Below, piece by piece: positions 32,167 to 43,229 of a stretch of 64,000 bases of DNA. The translations under genes and the position numbers were made by a program. The notes under the pieces were generated by a model. It had not been told where the DNA came from, did no database searches, and worked only from the letters and a program-made list of their open reading frames with translations. Positions within the stretch are counted from its first letter, which is position 1. Each line of letters begins with the position of its first letter. Source of the DNA: Histomonas meleagridis (lineage: Eukaryota > Parabasalia > Tritrichomonadida > Dientamoebidae); the NCBI GenBank assembly GCA_020186115.1, contig WSYJ01000169.1, positions 62,001 through 126,000 of the forward strand, in the 5' to 3' direction.

Positions 32167-34302
32167 ATGAAAAATAACGAAATATGTATATTAGTGATCT
32201 TCACCATTCATTTCATTGATCTTATATCCAACATATTTTTCGATGAAAAAATTTATCATAAAAATATAAAATATATAAATTTCAAAAACAAAAATGTAAC
32301 AACAAATCAACTTCAACAGAACAAATATATTCATTATTTGTCAAATCATAACAAAAATCATTCAAATTACAAAATTTCATTTTTCTCATATATAAAGTAC
32401 CATAAAATAAGTTGCAAATATTATCATTTATTAAGTCATTTATTTATAACACCATTTGATATTATGAAAAAATGTTTCGAATTAATTACTTTTTATAAAT
32501 TTAAATATCACTTTATTTATACTTTGAAGAAAATTTCGATTTATTTTGATATTTATATAATGAATAAAGTAAAAATATTTTATTTTATATTGAGGAATTT
32601 CTTATATTACATATTTAAATCAACAATTAACAATTTATATATTATATCATTTTTAATTATATTTAATATTCTTTTTCAATTTATTAAATATTTTTATAAA
32701 AGTTATTTAATTTATGATAAAAATAAACAAAATTTCAAAATATTTTTGATTTTAATGATTATATTTTTTGTTAATACAAAGCAATCATGTGACGAAGAGA
32801 CAAAAACACTCACAATATCTGATTCCAATGATTATTCAAATGATTATATGAATGTTACAGAACACATTATAATTATTGATGTTGGCGAGCTTGAAAGTAA
32901 TGCATTCAGAGAATGGCCTTTATTAACAACAGTAATAATTGGAGAAACAGTTGAAAATATAAATAGTGGAGCATTTGCATCATGTACAAAATTAGAATAT
33001 GTCCAATTTCCAGATAAATTAATGAGTGGAATTGGAGGTGGTGCATTTGCAGAATGTATTTCATTAAATAATATTACAATTCGTTGTAATTCCATTAGTG
33101 ATAATGCATTTTATAAATGTACAGGACTTGAAACGATAACTTTATATGAAGGCGTACGAAATATTGGCGCTGATGCATTCAGAGGGTGTACAATCCTTGT
33201 GAATATTTATATACCAAGTTCTGTTACTTCAATTGGAAATGCATTTTTAGAATGTACAAATCTTCAATTTATTAATGTTTCAGATGAAAATATTGGATAT
33301 TCGAGTTATGAAAATGATGGCGTTTTATATAATAAAGAAATTACACAAATCATTAGTTATCCGAATGGGAACAGTAAAACATTTTCAATTCCTAAATCAG
33401 TCATTTCTATTATGAATTATACATTTGCTTATTGTAATAATTTAGAAAGAATTTTTATTGATGAAAATGTTCAATATATTAATTCATGTGCATTTGTTAA
33501 TTGTACATCACTTCAATGTATTTATTTTAATGGAGAAATTTCACCAAAAATACAAAATGATGCATTTGTTAATATAAATGCGGCAACAGTTATGACAATA
33601 GAAACATATCAAAATGAAACATTTGGAAATATGGAAATTACTAAGGGAACAACACTTGACGCATGTCTCCCGCCAACACGAACATTTACTGACTCAAATA
33701 CATTTACAATTAGTAATACATTTATCAAATCAAATACATTTACGAAATCAAAAAATACTTTTGAGTCAAATACTTATGTTGATACATTTTCGATGAATTT
33801 TACTTTCGTTAACACTTATACTTTAACTTATTTTTTATCGTTTATAAAAACTTTATCAATTTATTATTATACGTTCTTAAAATCTTATTCAGTTACTTTC
33901 ATTGAATCTGAAACTAAATATATTTATGTCGATTTTATATATTATAATTATACAATTATATATTATCCAGAATATTTTACTTATTATTCGAATTTCTTTT
34001 ATATTTCTTATATCGAAGATGTAATAATAAACACTGATGATAATAATACATTAATTATCATTATAATTGTTGTTGTAATTGTAATAATTATTGTATTTGT
34101 ATTGATAATCATAATATTTATGATTAAATATCAAAATATGAAGCGAAAACAAAATGAAGAAGAAATGAATTTTTCAGATGAAAATAATAATAAAATTAAT
34201 GAAATAGATAATACATTTTCAGTTGGGAATAATAATTCAAATATTGAAGAAGATCCATTTGCAGTCGATTTCAAAGAAGAAAAATTTATCAGTCAGATAT
34301 AA
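32167..34302 (+). CDS. BspA-like leucine-rich-repeat membrane protein
   Basis: About ten BspA-type LRR units (pattern IGxxAFxxCTxLxxIxIPxSVTxI) span about 230-480. They are followed by a Thr/Ser-rich stretch with TFTxSNTF repeats (about 500-540), a Tyr/Phe-rich stem, a strong membrane span (IIIIIVVVIVIIIVFVLIII) and an acidic cytosolic tail. BspA-like proteins are a large trichomonad surface family implicated in adhesion. The frame has a 196-residue, very AT-rich Lys/Asn/Ile/Tyr N-terminal extension. A signal-peptide-like segment (FKIFLILMIIFFVNTKQS) sits directly before the repeats, so the functional start may be near 32755 rather than 32167. Confidence 0.85.
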   Translation: MKNNEICILVIFTIHFIDLISNIFFDEKIYHKNIKYINFKNKNVTTNQLQQNKYIHYLSNHNKNHSNYKISFFSYIKYHKISCKYYHLLSHLFITPFDIMKKCFELITFYKFKYHFIYTLKKISIYFDIYIMNKVKIFYFILRNFLYYIFKSTINNLYIISFLIIFNILFQFIKYFYKSYLIYDKNKQNFKIFLILMIIFFVNTKQSCDEETKTLTISDSNDYSNDYMNVTEHIIIIDVGELESNAFREWPLLTTVIIGETVENINSGAFASCTKLEYVQFPDKLMSGIGGGAFAECISLNNITIRCNSISDNAFYKCTGLETITLYEGVRNIGADAFRGCTILVNIYIPSSVTSIGNAFLECTNLQFINVSDENIGYSSYENDGVLYNKEITQIISYPNGNSKTFSIPKSVISIMNYTFAYCNNLERIFIDENVQYINSCAFVNCTSLQCIYFNGEISPKIQNDAFVNINAATVMTIETYQNETFGNMEITKGTTLDACLPPTRTFTDSNTFTISNTFIKSNTFTKSKNTFESNTYVDTFSMNFTFVNTYTLTYFLSFIKTLSIYYYTFLKSYSVTFIESETKYIYVDFIYYNYTIIYYPEYFTYYSNFFYISYIEDVIINTDDNNTLIIIIIVVVIVIIIVFVLIIIIFMIKYQNMKRKQNEEEMNFSDENNNKINEIDNTFSVGNNNSNIEEDPFAVDFKEEKFISQI

Positions 34303-34844
34303 ATAAACATATTTTAATAACAAAAAAATTTTTTTTATTTATTAAATACAAACATTTTTGTTATTTGGCATATCTTATGTTTTCTTTATTATATATTTTA
34401 TGCTTATTATAGCAAATCCAATAGAAACATTAAATTTTATAAAATTGTTTTTTTTTTTTTCAAAATCTTTAGCAGCTTTGAATGTATAATATTGTAGAGG
34501 CTAACCTTGCAGCATATCATATTACTCATAAATATTTCAAATTGTGACGCACATATTTTTTGGGAGCCGCCAAAATCACTTTTATCGAAAACAAACGATA
34601 GGAGGCATCGATGCCGAAAATCTGATTAAAATCGATTCAAAAAATTCTATTTCTGATGTTTACAAATAATTGCGTGATTTGCTTATTTCTTTTTGAGAGA
34701 AAACCGTCCCCTTAGTTCCCTATTTTGAGCTTTTGATTTGGTGAACTTGTGGGAGGCAATAATTGCAGGGAAACAAATACTTATTTGTTAAAGGAATTGG
34801 AGTTTGACACTAAGTCGAAAAAAAGCAAATTAGACAATGCATGT
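34303..34844. other. Intergenic region between convergent genes
   Basis: This holds a 12-bp perfect palindrome GGCATCGATGCC at 34604-34615 within a locally G+C-richer stretch. A forward frame at 34749-34952 is mainly the shadow of the doublecortin gene. Confidence 0.4.
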
Positions 34845-35204
34845 TTAGGCAGTTGTTGGAACACCGATTTTGGCGGCAAGTTTAACAGGGAGACGATGCT
34901 TATCGAATTTATATCCGGATGGAACAACAACAACATCAATTCCATCTTTTAATTCAGAAAATTCTTTAAGTTGATGCCCAGATGGAGTGAAGAGTGCACG
35001 TACACCTTGACCACATCCACACTTTTGTGCTAAGTGTGTTAATAATTGTTCCCATTTTCTAAATAATGTTGGTTTGATTTGAACATTGACTCCATCGCAG
35101 TTCTTTTCACCAAGATTCCAGAAAAGACATGCAGGTGGACGTGATGCATCCATATCGAATGCTTTAGGACCTCCAGGACCAACTCTCTTTGGTGCGCAAG
35201 TCAT
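34845..35204 (-). CDS. Doublecortin-domain (DCX) protein
   Basis: A 119-residue protein that is essentially one DCX domain: FRKWEQLLTHLAQKCGCG for the middle of the fold, then VRALFTPSGHQLKEFSEL and DGIDVVVVPSGYKF for the conserved second half. DCX domains bind microtubules; in trichomonads and other flagellated protists they occur in cytoskeletal proteins. The ATG at 35204 (MTCAPKRVGPGGPK) is chosen over a TTG four codons earlier. The stop overlaps TAAA. Confidence 0.8.
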   Translation of the reverse strand: MTCAPKRVGPGGPKAFDMDASRPPACLFWNLGEKNCDGVNVQIKPTLFRKWEQLLTHLAQKCGCGQGVRALFTPSGHQLKEFSELKDGIDVVVVPSGYKFDKHRLPVKLAAKIGVPTTA

Positions 35205-35435
35205 GTGATATGGCAAATTCGAACCTTTCTTAGAAAAGTGATTTTTTTGAATAAAATCCTCTGAAAAGTCTTTAAATTGACAACTGATGATATATCAGAA
35301 AAAGTTACTTCATTCAAATAAAAATTTGTTCGTTACTTTAAATGCGCAAACGCTGATGATGCTACAACAATGAGTTAAAAAGATCTCATGTTTCACCATT
35401 TTGTTTATTCAGATGGAAAAATCTGAAGCTCAACC

Positions 35436-36170
35436 TCAAAGAAGGTCATCAACAAGTAATGGCTCAAGTTGTGCAAAAATTTCTGGTTCATTCTTTTCAC
35501 CTTCTTGTGGCTTTCCGTGGAGGATTGGAAGAAGTGGCCATGAATCAAGTTTGACGATTGCCTTCTTTAATTTCTCAATATATTCACCTTCCTTTTCGAC
35601 AACTTCAGGACTGTTAGCAGAAGGATAAAGTAATGTACGTGTTGCTGTGAAACCGCAATAACGGAATTGATAAGTTGATGAATATAATATTGACTCAAGT
35701 GGAGCATATCCTCTTGAGGCAAAATGAGCTAATGTACCACCAGCTGTAATTATAATTGATGCCTTCTTGCCTTTGAGTGGGCCTTTCTCCATTGTTTCCT
35801 TGCCAAATGCGAACCCAATTGTGAAGCAACGTTCGAACCATGCATAAAGACAAGCTGGTAAACGGAAGAAGTACATTGGTGCAATGACGACGACGTGGTC
35901 ACACCATCCAATGAGTTCTTGTTGTTTCCTGATGGTTTCACATAAGTTGTCAGCTGGTAACTGGTTTCCGATGTAGTTGAATTTGTTTGGATCAGCAATC
36001 TTCTTAAAGTCATCAGGTGTAGCAGTCCGATCGAAACCTTCATGAACAAGATCAGTGATTTTAACTTCATTCTTTGCTGCTTCTAAGGCTTCTTTGCAGG
36101 CATTAGCAAACCTGTATGCTGTTGCATTCTTGTTTGGATCGCAGTGAGCAATAACAATAAGAACCTTCAT
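35436..36170 (-). CDS. Flavodoxin-fold NAD(P)H quinone oxidoreductase
   Basis: A 244-residue protein with the NQO/MdaB-type flavodoxin fold. It has an initial beta strand and FMN/FAD loop (VLIVIAHCDPNKNATAYRFA), then WCDHVVVIAPMYFFRLPACLY, the active-site strand and loop of the family, then GKKASIIITAGGTLAHF. Relatives reduce quinones or other acceptors by two electrons using NAD(P)H and protect against redox stress. The ATG at 36170 gives MKVLIVIAHC with no targeting extension, so the product is probably cytosolic. An AACGG element lies about 145 nt upstream. Confidence 0.9.
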   Translation of the reverse strand: MKVLIVIAHCDPNKNATAYRFANACKEALEAAKNEVKITDLVHEGFDRTATPDDFKKIADPNKFNYIGNQLPADNLCETIRKQQELIGWCDHVVVIAPMYFFRLPACLYAWFERCFTIGFAFGKETMEKGPLKGKKASIIITAGGTLAHFASRGYAPLESILYSSTYQFRYCGFTATRTLLYPSANSPEVVEKEGEYIEKLKKAIVKLDSWPLLPILHGKPQEGEKNEPEIFAQLEPLLVDDLL

Positions 36171-37149
36171 ATTAAAGAGTGAAATGATTTTTGCGTTGGA
36201 TCATCCTCTCAAATTTTATCGTAAGTAGCTACAATAAGTGGTCTTGCGGTTTTTTGTATATTATTATCTCAATATTATGACTTTTTCATAGTTCAACTTG
36301 TGTTGTAGTTATTTTAACGGTTCCATTTACATAGCCGTTGGAATTTTTCTTTGCTTATTTGGTTATATTACTTTTTGGTGTAAATTTTCCAAAAAAATCA
36401 TGTTTAATGGGCGTAATTAGTAGTGGATATACTCTAGAATGTTAACATGCAAGAGATATATCTAATTTACACTTTAAAATAATAATGCGTATTGATTATT
36501 TATATATTTTCTTTCCAATTATGAATTATTTTCATTCACTCATTATAATGTGAGATTTAAGGAGCTTTTGTTTTATCTTTTAGACAAATTTAAAATTTAT
36601 CAATGAATTTATTGAAATTAAAATAATGGAAACTCATTATTATACAAATTTGCTATTATTCATTAATTGCTCATAAGAATTATGCTGTTGATAATACTTT
36701 CATTATTTTAGAAAAAATATCATCAAATCCACATAGGAAAATGTGAAAAAAATCTCATCATTAATTAAATAATATCTGCAAAACATTCAATATTCTGTAG
36801 ATTCATTTTCCATTACAAAACATATTAAAAATTTTTGAACGCACGATCGTGCGTTGTTATGACAAAATTGCTTCATGCGCTAAAAAGAATCGATCTTTGT
36901 ATTAAAAGTATTTTTATTTTACGAATTTTTGAATTATAAAAAGCATTATTTGCATTATTAAAAAATTTATTACAATGGAAATTAAAATTATAAATAATCC
37001 AAAACTTTTCAGATAAATATGTATAAATGATGCAAATTGTATTTGCAAAGCGGTAATTTGGTTTTTCTTTAGGAGAAGGCTTTTTTGTAAAGTGCCCAAA
37101 TAAACCGCCATCCTCGGTCAAAAAATTTCAGAAAAAATCATTGCCCAAA
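36171..37149. other. Divergent intergenic region with an 18-bp perfect palindrome
   Basis: Between the quinone reductase and the SNARE gene. It contains AACGCACGATCGTGCGTT at 36838-36855, a perfect G+C-rich palindrome in very AT-rich DNA. An ATAAACCGCC element sits about 45 nt before the SNARE ATG. Reverse frames at 36873-37121 look spurious. Confidence 0.5.
36838..36855. promoter_or_regulatory. 18-bp perfect palindrome
   Basis: AACGCACGATCGTGCGTT reads the same on both strands and is G+C-rich in AT-rich surroundings. It could be a dimer binding site or hairpin. No known factor is assigned. Confidence 0.35.
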
Positions 37150-37782
37150 ATGACACAGTTCTCGCTATTTGAAAGAAGCATCAATGATCTTATGGTCCAA
37201 CTTGACGGTGAAATTTCCAACTATTCTTCACAAGGAGGAAATTCTGATAATCAGAGAAAAATTGAAAATTTATTAAATGAATTAAATTCCAACATGGAAG
37301 AGCTCGATAGAGAATCTATTTTAATGGATGCAGATGATAACCTGCGTGCAGTCAAGTTCTTAAAAGAAATTAGACAAAAAAAGAATACAATGGAAAATAG
37401 ATACAACATGGCTAAAAATCGAAATGAATTATTAGGATCACCTCGAAATCTGGATGGCTCTTCTCAAAGTCAACGTGACCAACTTGTATCGCAAAGAGAT
37501 AAACTTAATCAAGGCTCAGCACTCCTTCAAGAAATGCACGAAACAGTCAACGGAATTAAGGGCACTGGTTTTGGTATTATCGATGAGTTAGGTATTCAAG
37601 CCGAAAAAGAAAATAAGATTATGAATGGATTATATGAAGTTGAGAGTGGAGCTGACCAAGGTTATGAGAAAGCCGAAAAGATGTTGTGCCGCCAAAAGAG
37701 GAGAACTGCCATTTTATGGATAGTCATCGTAATTATTCTTGTAATTTTATTAGTTGTCTTCTTATATTTCGTCTTCAAATGA
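37150..37782 (+). CDS. Vti1-like Qb-SNARE
   Basis: A protein of 210 residues. An N-terminal three-helix-type region leads to a SNARE helix at about 138-185 with the Qb pattern (GFGIIDELGIQAEKENKIMN, with Q as the zero-layer residue) and QKRRTAI at its end. A C-terminal membrane anchor follows (LWIVIVIILVILLVVFLYFV) with only two residues after it. Vti1/GOSR-type Qb-SNAREs act in Golgi-endosome fusion. The ATG at 37150 is used in preference to an upstream TTG. Confidence 0.8.
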   Translation: MTQFSLFERSINDLMVQLDGEISNYSSQGGNSDNQRKIENLLNELNSNMEELDRESILMDADDNLRAVKFLKEIRQKKNTMENRYNMAKNRNELLGSPRNLDGSSQSQRDQLVSQRDKLNQGSALLQEMHETVNGIKGTGFGIIDELGIQAEKENKIMNGLYEVESGADQGYEKAEKMLCRQKRRTAILWIVIVIILVILLVVFLYFVFK

Positions 37783-37899
37783 AGCACAAACCAATAAAAA
37801 CAATATCTTTTATGACCATTTTCTTTCTATGTATTTATTAAAATTTATTCTTTTGATTTCTTTTAGAAGAAATTTTTTTCCTTGATTTTCAATGCTTAT

Positions 37900-40800
37900 A
37901 TGGTCACATGTCTGTCACATTTTGGGATGTTTTTGCTTGGGTTTTCATTTTTTTGTTCTTTAATCATATTTATTACATGTATATTATTACGCTGGATCCT
38001 AATCGAAATAATCAAAAAAACAATGAACAAAATATTTAGTAATGAAAGCAAAGTAATTCCAAGCATTAACTTTTTCTCATTTTGTGAAATCAGTGGTTCT
38101 TCTCCATCAAAAAAACTTGTGGTAGAAGACATTGATATTTCTTTTCATTTCTTTAAAACAAATACGTCTAATAAAGTACACATTGTTGATATTGAAATTA
38201 CTAAATTTCATTTTGCTCAAATTTCCAAAAATGAAGAAAACAAAGAGAAGCAACACAAGGCCACACCTTTTGGTAGGTGGATTCTTGAACATTTATTTTA
38301 CATATTTTTTGTACTTTTTATTAAATCAGCTAAAATCACCATCAAAGACATCGAATTTCAGGTTAAAAATTCCACAACATCTATTCATTCCATTATTTTT
38401 GACTGGATAATTATTCCCGAAATCAAAACACTCAAAGCTGATTTACAAATCACTGAACTTTATCTTTCCAAAGGCCCATTATCTATTCGTATTCCGGAAA
38501 TCCAAGTTAAGACCACCAGTTCCATGAATTCTCTTAAGTATCTTCTTGGCAGTCAACTTTCAGTTTTTGTTGATACAATTTCTAAAGTTAATCTTAATTA
38601 TGATGACGGCCTTATAACTACTGAACAATTTACGATGTCATGTGTTGTCCCACAAGAACAAGAAGCTGTTTCTAATGTTCAAATTTCTCCATTAAAAATA
38701 CATTTAACCAAATTAGACTTACACACTAAGCAAATAAACTTCGAAATAAATGACATACAATATACCAATGGAAGGATTTCCACCGGCGTAATCAATTCCA
38801 CACGAAATTCGTCGCATTTATTTTCAGTTAAATCATTAGAATTAGAAAACAAACATTTGATATTAGAAGATTTCGAATTAACAGTTTGTTCGACATTACT
38901 AATTGACAAATCATTATTAACGCGATTTTTAAATCACTCAAAGAGTTCACCAAAGAAAACATCAACAACAACAACAACAAAACAAAGTGATAATTCATTT
39001 ATAGTTACATCGAAACAAATCTCGAAGATTAAATATTGTTTACATGATATGCATCAATATGAATTCTTATTTAAATCATTCCAATTAAAGAACAAAATCA
39101 TTTCGTCGAAACATTTAATAGTGAATCAAATATCGCCACCAGTTATACATCGATTCTTTGAAGGCTCACGAGTTAGAATTAATTTTGCAAAGCCAAATTT
39201 CGGAATCATTTGTACAAATTGCGAAATGTTTTTAACTAATTCATTCCCACAACAATCGATGATCTTCGAATTCTTTGGAATGAATTCATTTATGAGTAAA
39301 CAAAGAAGAGGTCCACCATTAGCAAATCGTAAAGAACTTCCTCCGACATCGAAAATATTTTCACTTGAATCAGAAGCATTTAAAGTATCATTAAAAGAGA
39401 ATGAATTATGTCAATCAATATCAAAAGCATTCGAAGCGAAAAGATCTGCAATGGAAGGATTAATGATGAGACAAAATAGAGCAATACAAATAATATCTGC
39501 GAAGAAAAGAATTAAATTTAATCAAAACATTTTCGAGCAGAAAAGCAACGAATTATTATTTAATTTATATAAAGAATGTTTTAATCAAATGCCGAAAAAT
39601 AATGAAAAAGAAGATTTAATAGCGATTAATACTAAGAACTTTAAGTTTATAATGGATGGACCTGCGATAAAGAACTTTAATGAAGGATTAAACAAAATCA
39701 AAGAAATTTTACCCGAAGTTAATGAAGAAGAAATTGGTAAAATTTCAGGTGGAAAAATCACATTAAATTCTTCTTTATTCGAAATATCAATGGGTAAAGT
39801 TACTAAGTTATTAACTTTCGTAGACTTTAATAACACTGGCTATTTCTTAAAAGGAGGTCCTATTGGTAAATTACGCGAAGACTTTAAACATGTCAGAATC
39901 ACTTGTGATAACGGCAAAACGGTATTTAACGTTCCCTCTTTAGCGACAAAGTCGGTTTCTTTTATCGAGCTTCATTCAAATTCAAAAGAGATCGTATTCA
40001 AAAAGTCGCCCGCTTTTAAGGAGGCCGATCAAAACCGTAAAATTGGAATGAAGAGATTTCAACTTAAGAAATATGTATTCCAAAGATTACGTCTATTTGA
40101 TAATTATCGAATTAATTATAGGTTCAAATTTGATTTACATGCTAATAATTTCGAAGTTGGATATTTAACAAATGAGAATGTATATACTAATTTTCCACCA
40201 TTAAAATTCCAATTAATTAATTTAAATACTATATATAATGGGAAAGATTTTAACATCACAAGTGACATGATAAACATTAAGATTTTACATAATCTTGACT
40301 ACAAATTCATTGGAAGTTTACCATATCCAAACATTTATATGAACATTAAATCATTTAATCCAAACCAAACTAAACCTCGGCCTGTTTTTATAAAATATAA
40401 CTCATATAGAATGCCAGATCCGACGTATGATCCATATTATGAATATAGAACGCATACATACTCAATACAATTTAATGTTACATTTCCCGAAGCAAATAAT
40501 TATGCAATTTTCAATCTCGATTATTTGAATGATTTACTTAACACATTTTCAAAGAAGCCGATAATGAACGGTTATGTAAACCCCGTTCAATTCTTTGTTA
40601 ATAAGAATTTGAATCCTAAATTATATGGAATAGAAGCAAATATTACATTTCCACATTTTAATATCTTACTTAACCAAGGGTCATTTTTAGTCAGAACTAA
40701 AGGGGAACCTATTAACTTTCGATTAACATCTAAAAATCAATTAAAATTATCAGCGAAATCATCGAAATTCAAAATATTAACAACATTTAATGAACAAGCA

Positions 40801-42168
40801 TTATTAAAATTAAAACTTATAAATCTTAAATTCGATTTAAATGAAGGTTATATCATAGTTATAGTTTCAGATTTAATTTCCGAAATTCATTCACGAATAT
40901 TTAAATGTATTAATAACATTAACATTAAATTACCTGAAACAAATACACCAAAAGTAACAAAAGAAACATATTTATCAAGTCAAATCAACAATGAAATTGA
41001 TTTACAAATACAATTCTATAAGAATTCATTTGCTTTTGCGATCGAGACAATGATATTACGGATTTGTTTCGATGATGAAAATCGAATCATTCAATCAAAT
41101 TCACGTACAGTTAGTTACCAACAAAAACTTGATGACAACAACAACAAATTACATTCAGTAATGATATCATCGATTAACTTCATTACATCGAATAGTGTTC
41201 CATTATTTTCATTAGAGTTATTTGAATATCAATTTGCTAAAGCAAGTAATTATCAAATCCAAATAATTAACAACAAAATTATATCAATAAATCCGACGGA
41301 AGAAGACTTTTGTATATTCATTCCGACAATAAAACATTATTACTTCAAATTCCAAGAGAACAAAAAACTCAAAATACCAAACAAAATGAAAAACTTAATA
41401 AAAACATTAAACATCAAATTAGAAAAAATTAATTTGCGATTATTAATGGAAGATAAAACAGTAATTGCATCATTAAACGCAAATAAAATAATAATCGACT
41501 TAATCCAAAAACAAGATAAAAGTGAAACAATGTCAATCATCATTAATCAAATAATTGCTCGAGATGAACAATCATCTGATGTCTTCTCAATGATCTTTGA
41601 GACGCAAAAAGAGAAGTTCTTAACAGTAAACTTAAACAAAGCTTATTCCATAATGAAATGTCCCGTCTTCCAAAAAATAGATATAAACGTAACGCCTTTT
41701 GTCATAAGAATTAATATGCCGTTCTTTAAACGATTAATAAAATATTTCCCTTCGTCAGACGAATTAAGAATGTTGGACATATTGGACGAAGAAGATGAAA
41801 TGGATGAACAAAACGATTTGGAAGACGAAATGATTAACGCATTGAACGAAACTGCAGCGGATATACAGACGCAGAATAACCAAAACATATTCTTCTGCCA
41901 GAATTTCCAGTTTCACCCTTTCAGGGCTGGCATTTGCGTAAGAAGAAAGGACCAGGGATTGCTGTCAGAGTTCTTGGACAGAGGATTCTCGTATCCGGGA
42001 TTCCATTACTATGACTTGTTCGGAACAAAGGAAAGATTGACAAGAATAGTGAAGAAGAATTTGAAATGGGCAATAGTGAAGTCTTTGTCTTCTTTGTTGT
42101 TCAAGAAGAAAAAAAGAACCCAGAAAATTACAAATAATAATGCAACAATGGATGAGAAAAAACAATAA
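37900..42168 (+). CDS. Putative bridge-like lipid-transfer protein (Hobbit/FMP27-like)
   Basis: An intact 1,422-residue protein from the ATG at 37900. An N-terminal membrane anchor (about 12-38) is followed by a second hydrophobic segment (about 130-150) and more than 1,000 residues of alternating beta-strand sequence without other spans. The C-terminal block (FQFHPFRAGICVRRKDQG, then YDLFGTKERLTRIVKKNLKW) resembles the end of SABRE/Hobbit/FMP27 proteins, which form long hydrophobic grooves that move lipids between the ER and the plasma membrane. That match is my recognition of pattern and is only moderate. An acidic loop (EEDEMDEQNDLEDE) precedes it. The stop overlaps TAAA. Confidence 0.6.
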   Translation: MVTCLSHFGMFLLGFSFFCSLIIFITCILLRWILIEIIKKTMNKIFSNESKVIPSINFFSFCEISGSSPSKKLVVEDIDISFHFFKTNTSNKVHIVDIEITKFHFAQISKNEENKEKQHKATPFGRWILEHLFYIFFVLFIKSAKITIKDIEFQVKNSTTSIHSIIFDWIIIPEIKTLKADLQITELYLSKGPLSIRIPEIQVKTTSSMNSLKYLLGSQLSVFVDTISKVNLNYDDGLITTEQFTMSCVVPQEQEAVSNVQISPLKIHLTKLDLHTKQINFEINDIQYTNGRISTGVINSTRNSSHLFSVKSLELENKHLILEDFELTVCSTLLIDKSLLTRFLNHSKSSPKKTSTTTTTKQSDNSFIVTSKQISKIKYCLHDMHQYEFLFKSFQLKNKIISSKHLIVNQISPPVIHRFFEGSRVRINFAKPNFGIICTNCEMFLTNSFPQQSMIFEFFGMNSFMSKQRRGPPLANRKELPPTSKIFSLESEAFKVSLKENELCQSISKAFEAKRSAMEGLMMRQNRAIQIISAKKRIKFNQNIFEQKSNELLFNLYKECFNQMPKNNEKEDLIAINTKNFKFIMDGPAIKNFNEGLNKIKEILPEVNEEEIGKISGGKITLNSSLFEISMGKVTKLLTFVDFNNTGYFLKGGPIGKLREDFKHVRITCDNGKTVFNVPSLATKSVSFIELHSNSKEIVFKKSPAFKEADQNRKIGMKRFQLKKYVFQRLRLFDNYRINYRFKFDLHANNFEVGYLTNENVYTNFPPLKFQLINLNTIYNGKDFNITSDMINIKILHNLDYKFIGSLPYPNIYMNIKSFNPNQTKPRPVFIKYNSYRMPDPTYDPYYEYRTHTYSIQFNVTFPEANNYAIFNLDYLNDLLNTFSKKPIMNGYVNPVQFFVNKNLNPKLYGIEANITFPHFNILLNQGSFLVRTKGEPINFRLTSKNQLKLSAKSSKFKILTTFNEQALLKLKLINLKFDLNEGYIIVIVSDLISEIHSRIFKCINNINIKLPETNTPKVTKETYLSSQINNEIDLQIQFYKNSFAFAIETMILRICFDDENRIIQSNSRTVSYQQKLDDNNNKLHSVMISSINFITSNSVPLFSLELFEYQFAKASNYQIQIINNKIISINPTEEDFCIFIPTIKHYYFKFQENKKLKIPNKMKNLIKTLNIKLEKINLRLLMEDKTVIASLNANKIIIDLIQKQDKSETMSIIINQIIARDEQSSDVFSMIFETQKEKFLTVNLNKAYSIMKCPVFQKIDINVTPFVIRINMPFFKRLIKYFPSSDELRMLDILDEEDEMDEQNDLEDEMINALNETAADIQTQNNQNIFFCQNFQFHPFRAGICVRRKDQGLLSEFLDRGFSYPGFHYYDLFGTKERLTRIVKKNLKWAIVKSLSSLLFKKKKRTQKITNNNATMDEKKQ

Positions 42169-42311
42169 AATTTTGTTGAAATTAAATCTTAAATTTGTCA
42201 TGAAATGTGATTTGAATTTTTGACGCGAACAGACTTCGTCAATTTTGACTCGATGAGCGATGAATTGATGTGGTACTATAGTAATAGTTCGATAGGAAAG
42301 TGGCAAAATAA

Positions 42312-43229
42312 ATGTTCATAAATTCGATAAAAATTTACAAATACTCCAATATCTTAAAAAAATTATATTCGACTTAAACAATGAAAATATCGATAAATCT
42401 GTTGAATTAACTCTGAATTATTTTGATTAAGAATTTTCATATTCATTTAATTTTATTATTTGTACAATTTTCATTCAATCAAATTTATTGATGAATTTTT
42501 TAATAATTACGAAGAACTTTCAAAGAATGATTGGGAACTTCATAAGAAATATATTGAAGAAGGACATAATCCAAATGAAATTGCAAAAATAATTCGAAAT
42601 GATGAAATAGAAAAACTTCAAGAAATATCATCACAAAGCGATTTTGATTTTAATCAAACAATTGAACCATCAGTTTATGAAAGATGTTCATTTATTAATA
42701 AAAACAATGTTTCATTAATTGATTATGCAGCATTTTTTTCTGCTATCAAATGTTTTAAATATTTACTTATGAATGGTGCAAATGTAGAAAACACAGGCAA
42801 ATATGCAATTGCAGGTGGAAACATTGAAAATGTTCATTTATGTGAACAAAATCATTCATCATTTAAAGATGCATATAAAGCTGCAATTGAATTTCATCGA
42901 AATGATATTTTTAAATATATTTATGATAATAAAATTGAAGAAATTAGTAATTTAGAAAAATTAGGAAGTGAGTGCGTTTTGCATAATAATTATGAAATTC
43001 TTTCATTTCTGAAAAAGTAGGAATGAAAGTTAATGAATTATTAATTATTGAGTCATTAGAAGTAGGTAATTTCTATATTTTACAATATTTTCATGAAAAA
43101 AATCCGATTTCAATACATTTTTTGAAAATTTCTACTGTTTCTGAAAATAAAGAACTTTTTGATTATTTAATTGACAATTCATATATTGAAGATAAAATTA
43201 CCAAACTAGTTTTTAATTTTTTTTTTTAA
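42312..43229 (+). pseudogene. DUF3447/ankyrin protein, degraded N-terminal segment (locus D)
   Basis: From about 42312 degraded N-terminal homology (IIFDLNNENIDKSVELTLNY) is interrupted by frame changes and a TAA at 42428, and part of the N-terminal region is deleted. From 42507 the conserved ELSKNDWELHKKYIEEGHNP and the DUF3447 core are intact to 43017. A one-base deletion near TTTCTGAAAAAGTAGG then shifts the frame, and the rest continues from 43023. There are at least three lesions, so a pseudogene is likely. Confidence 0.75.
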
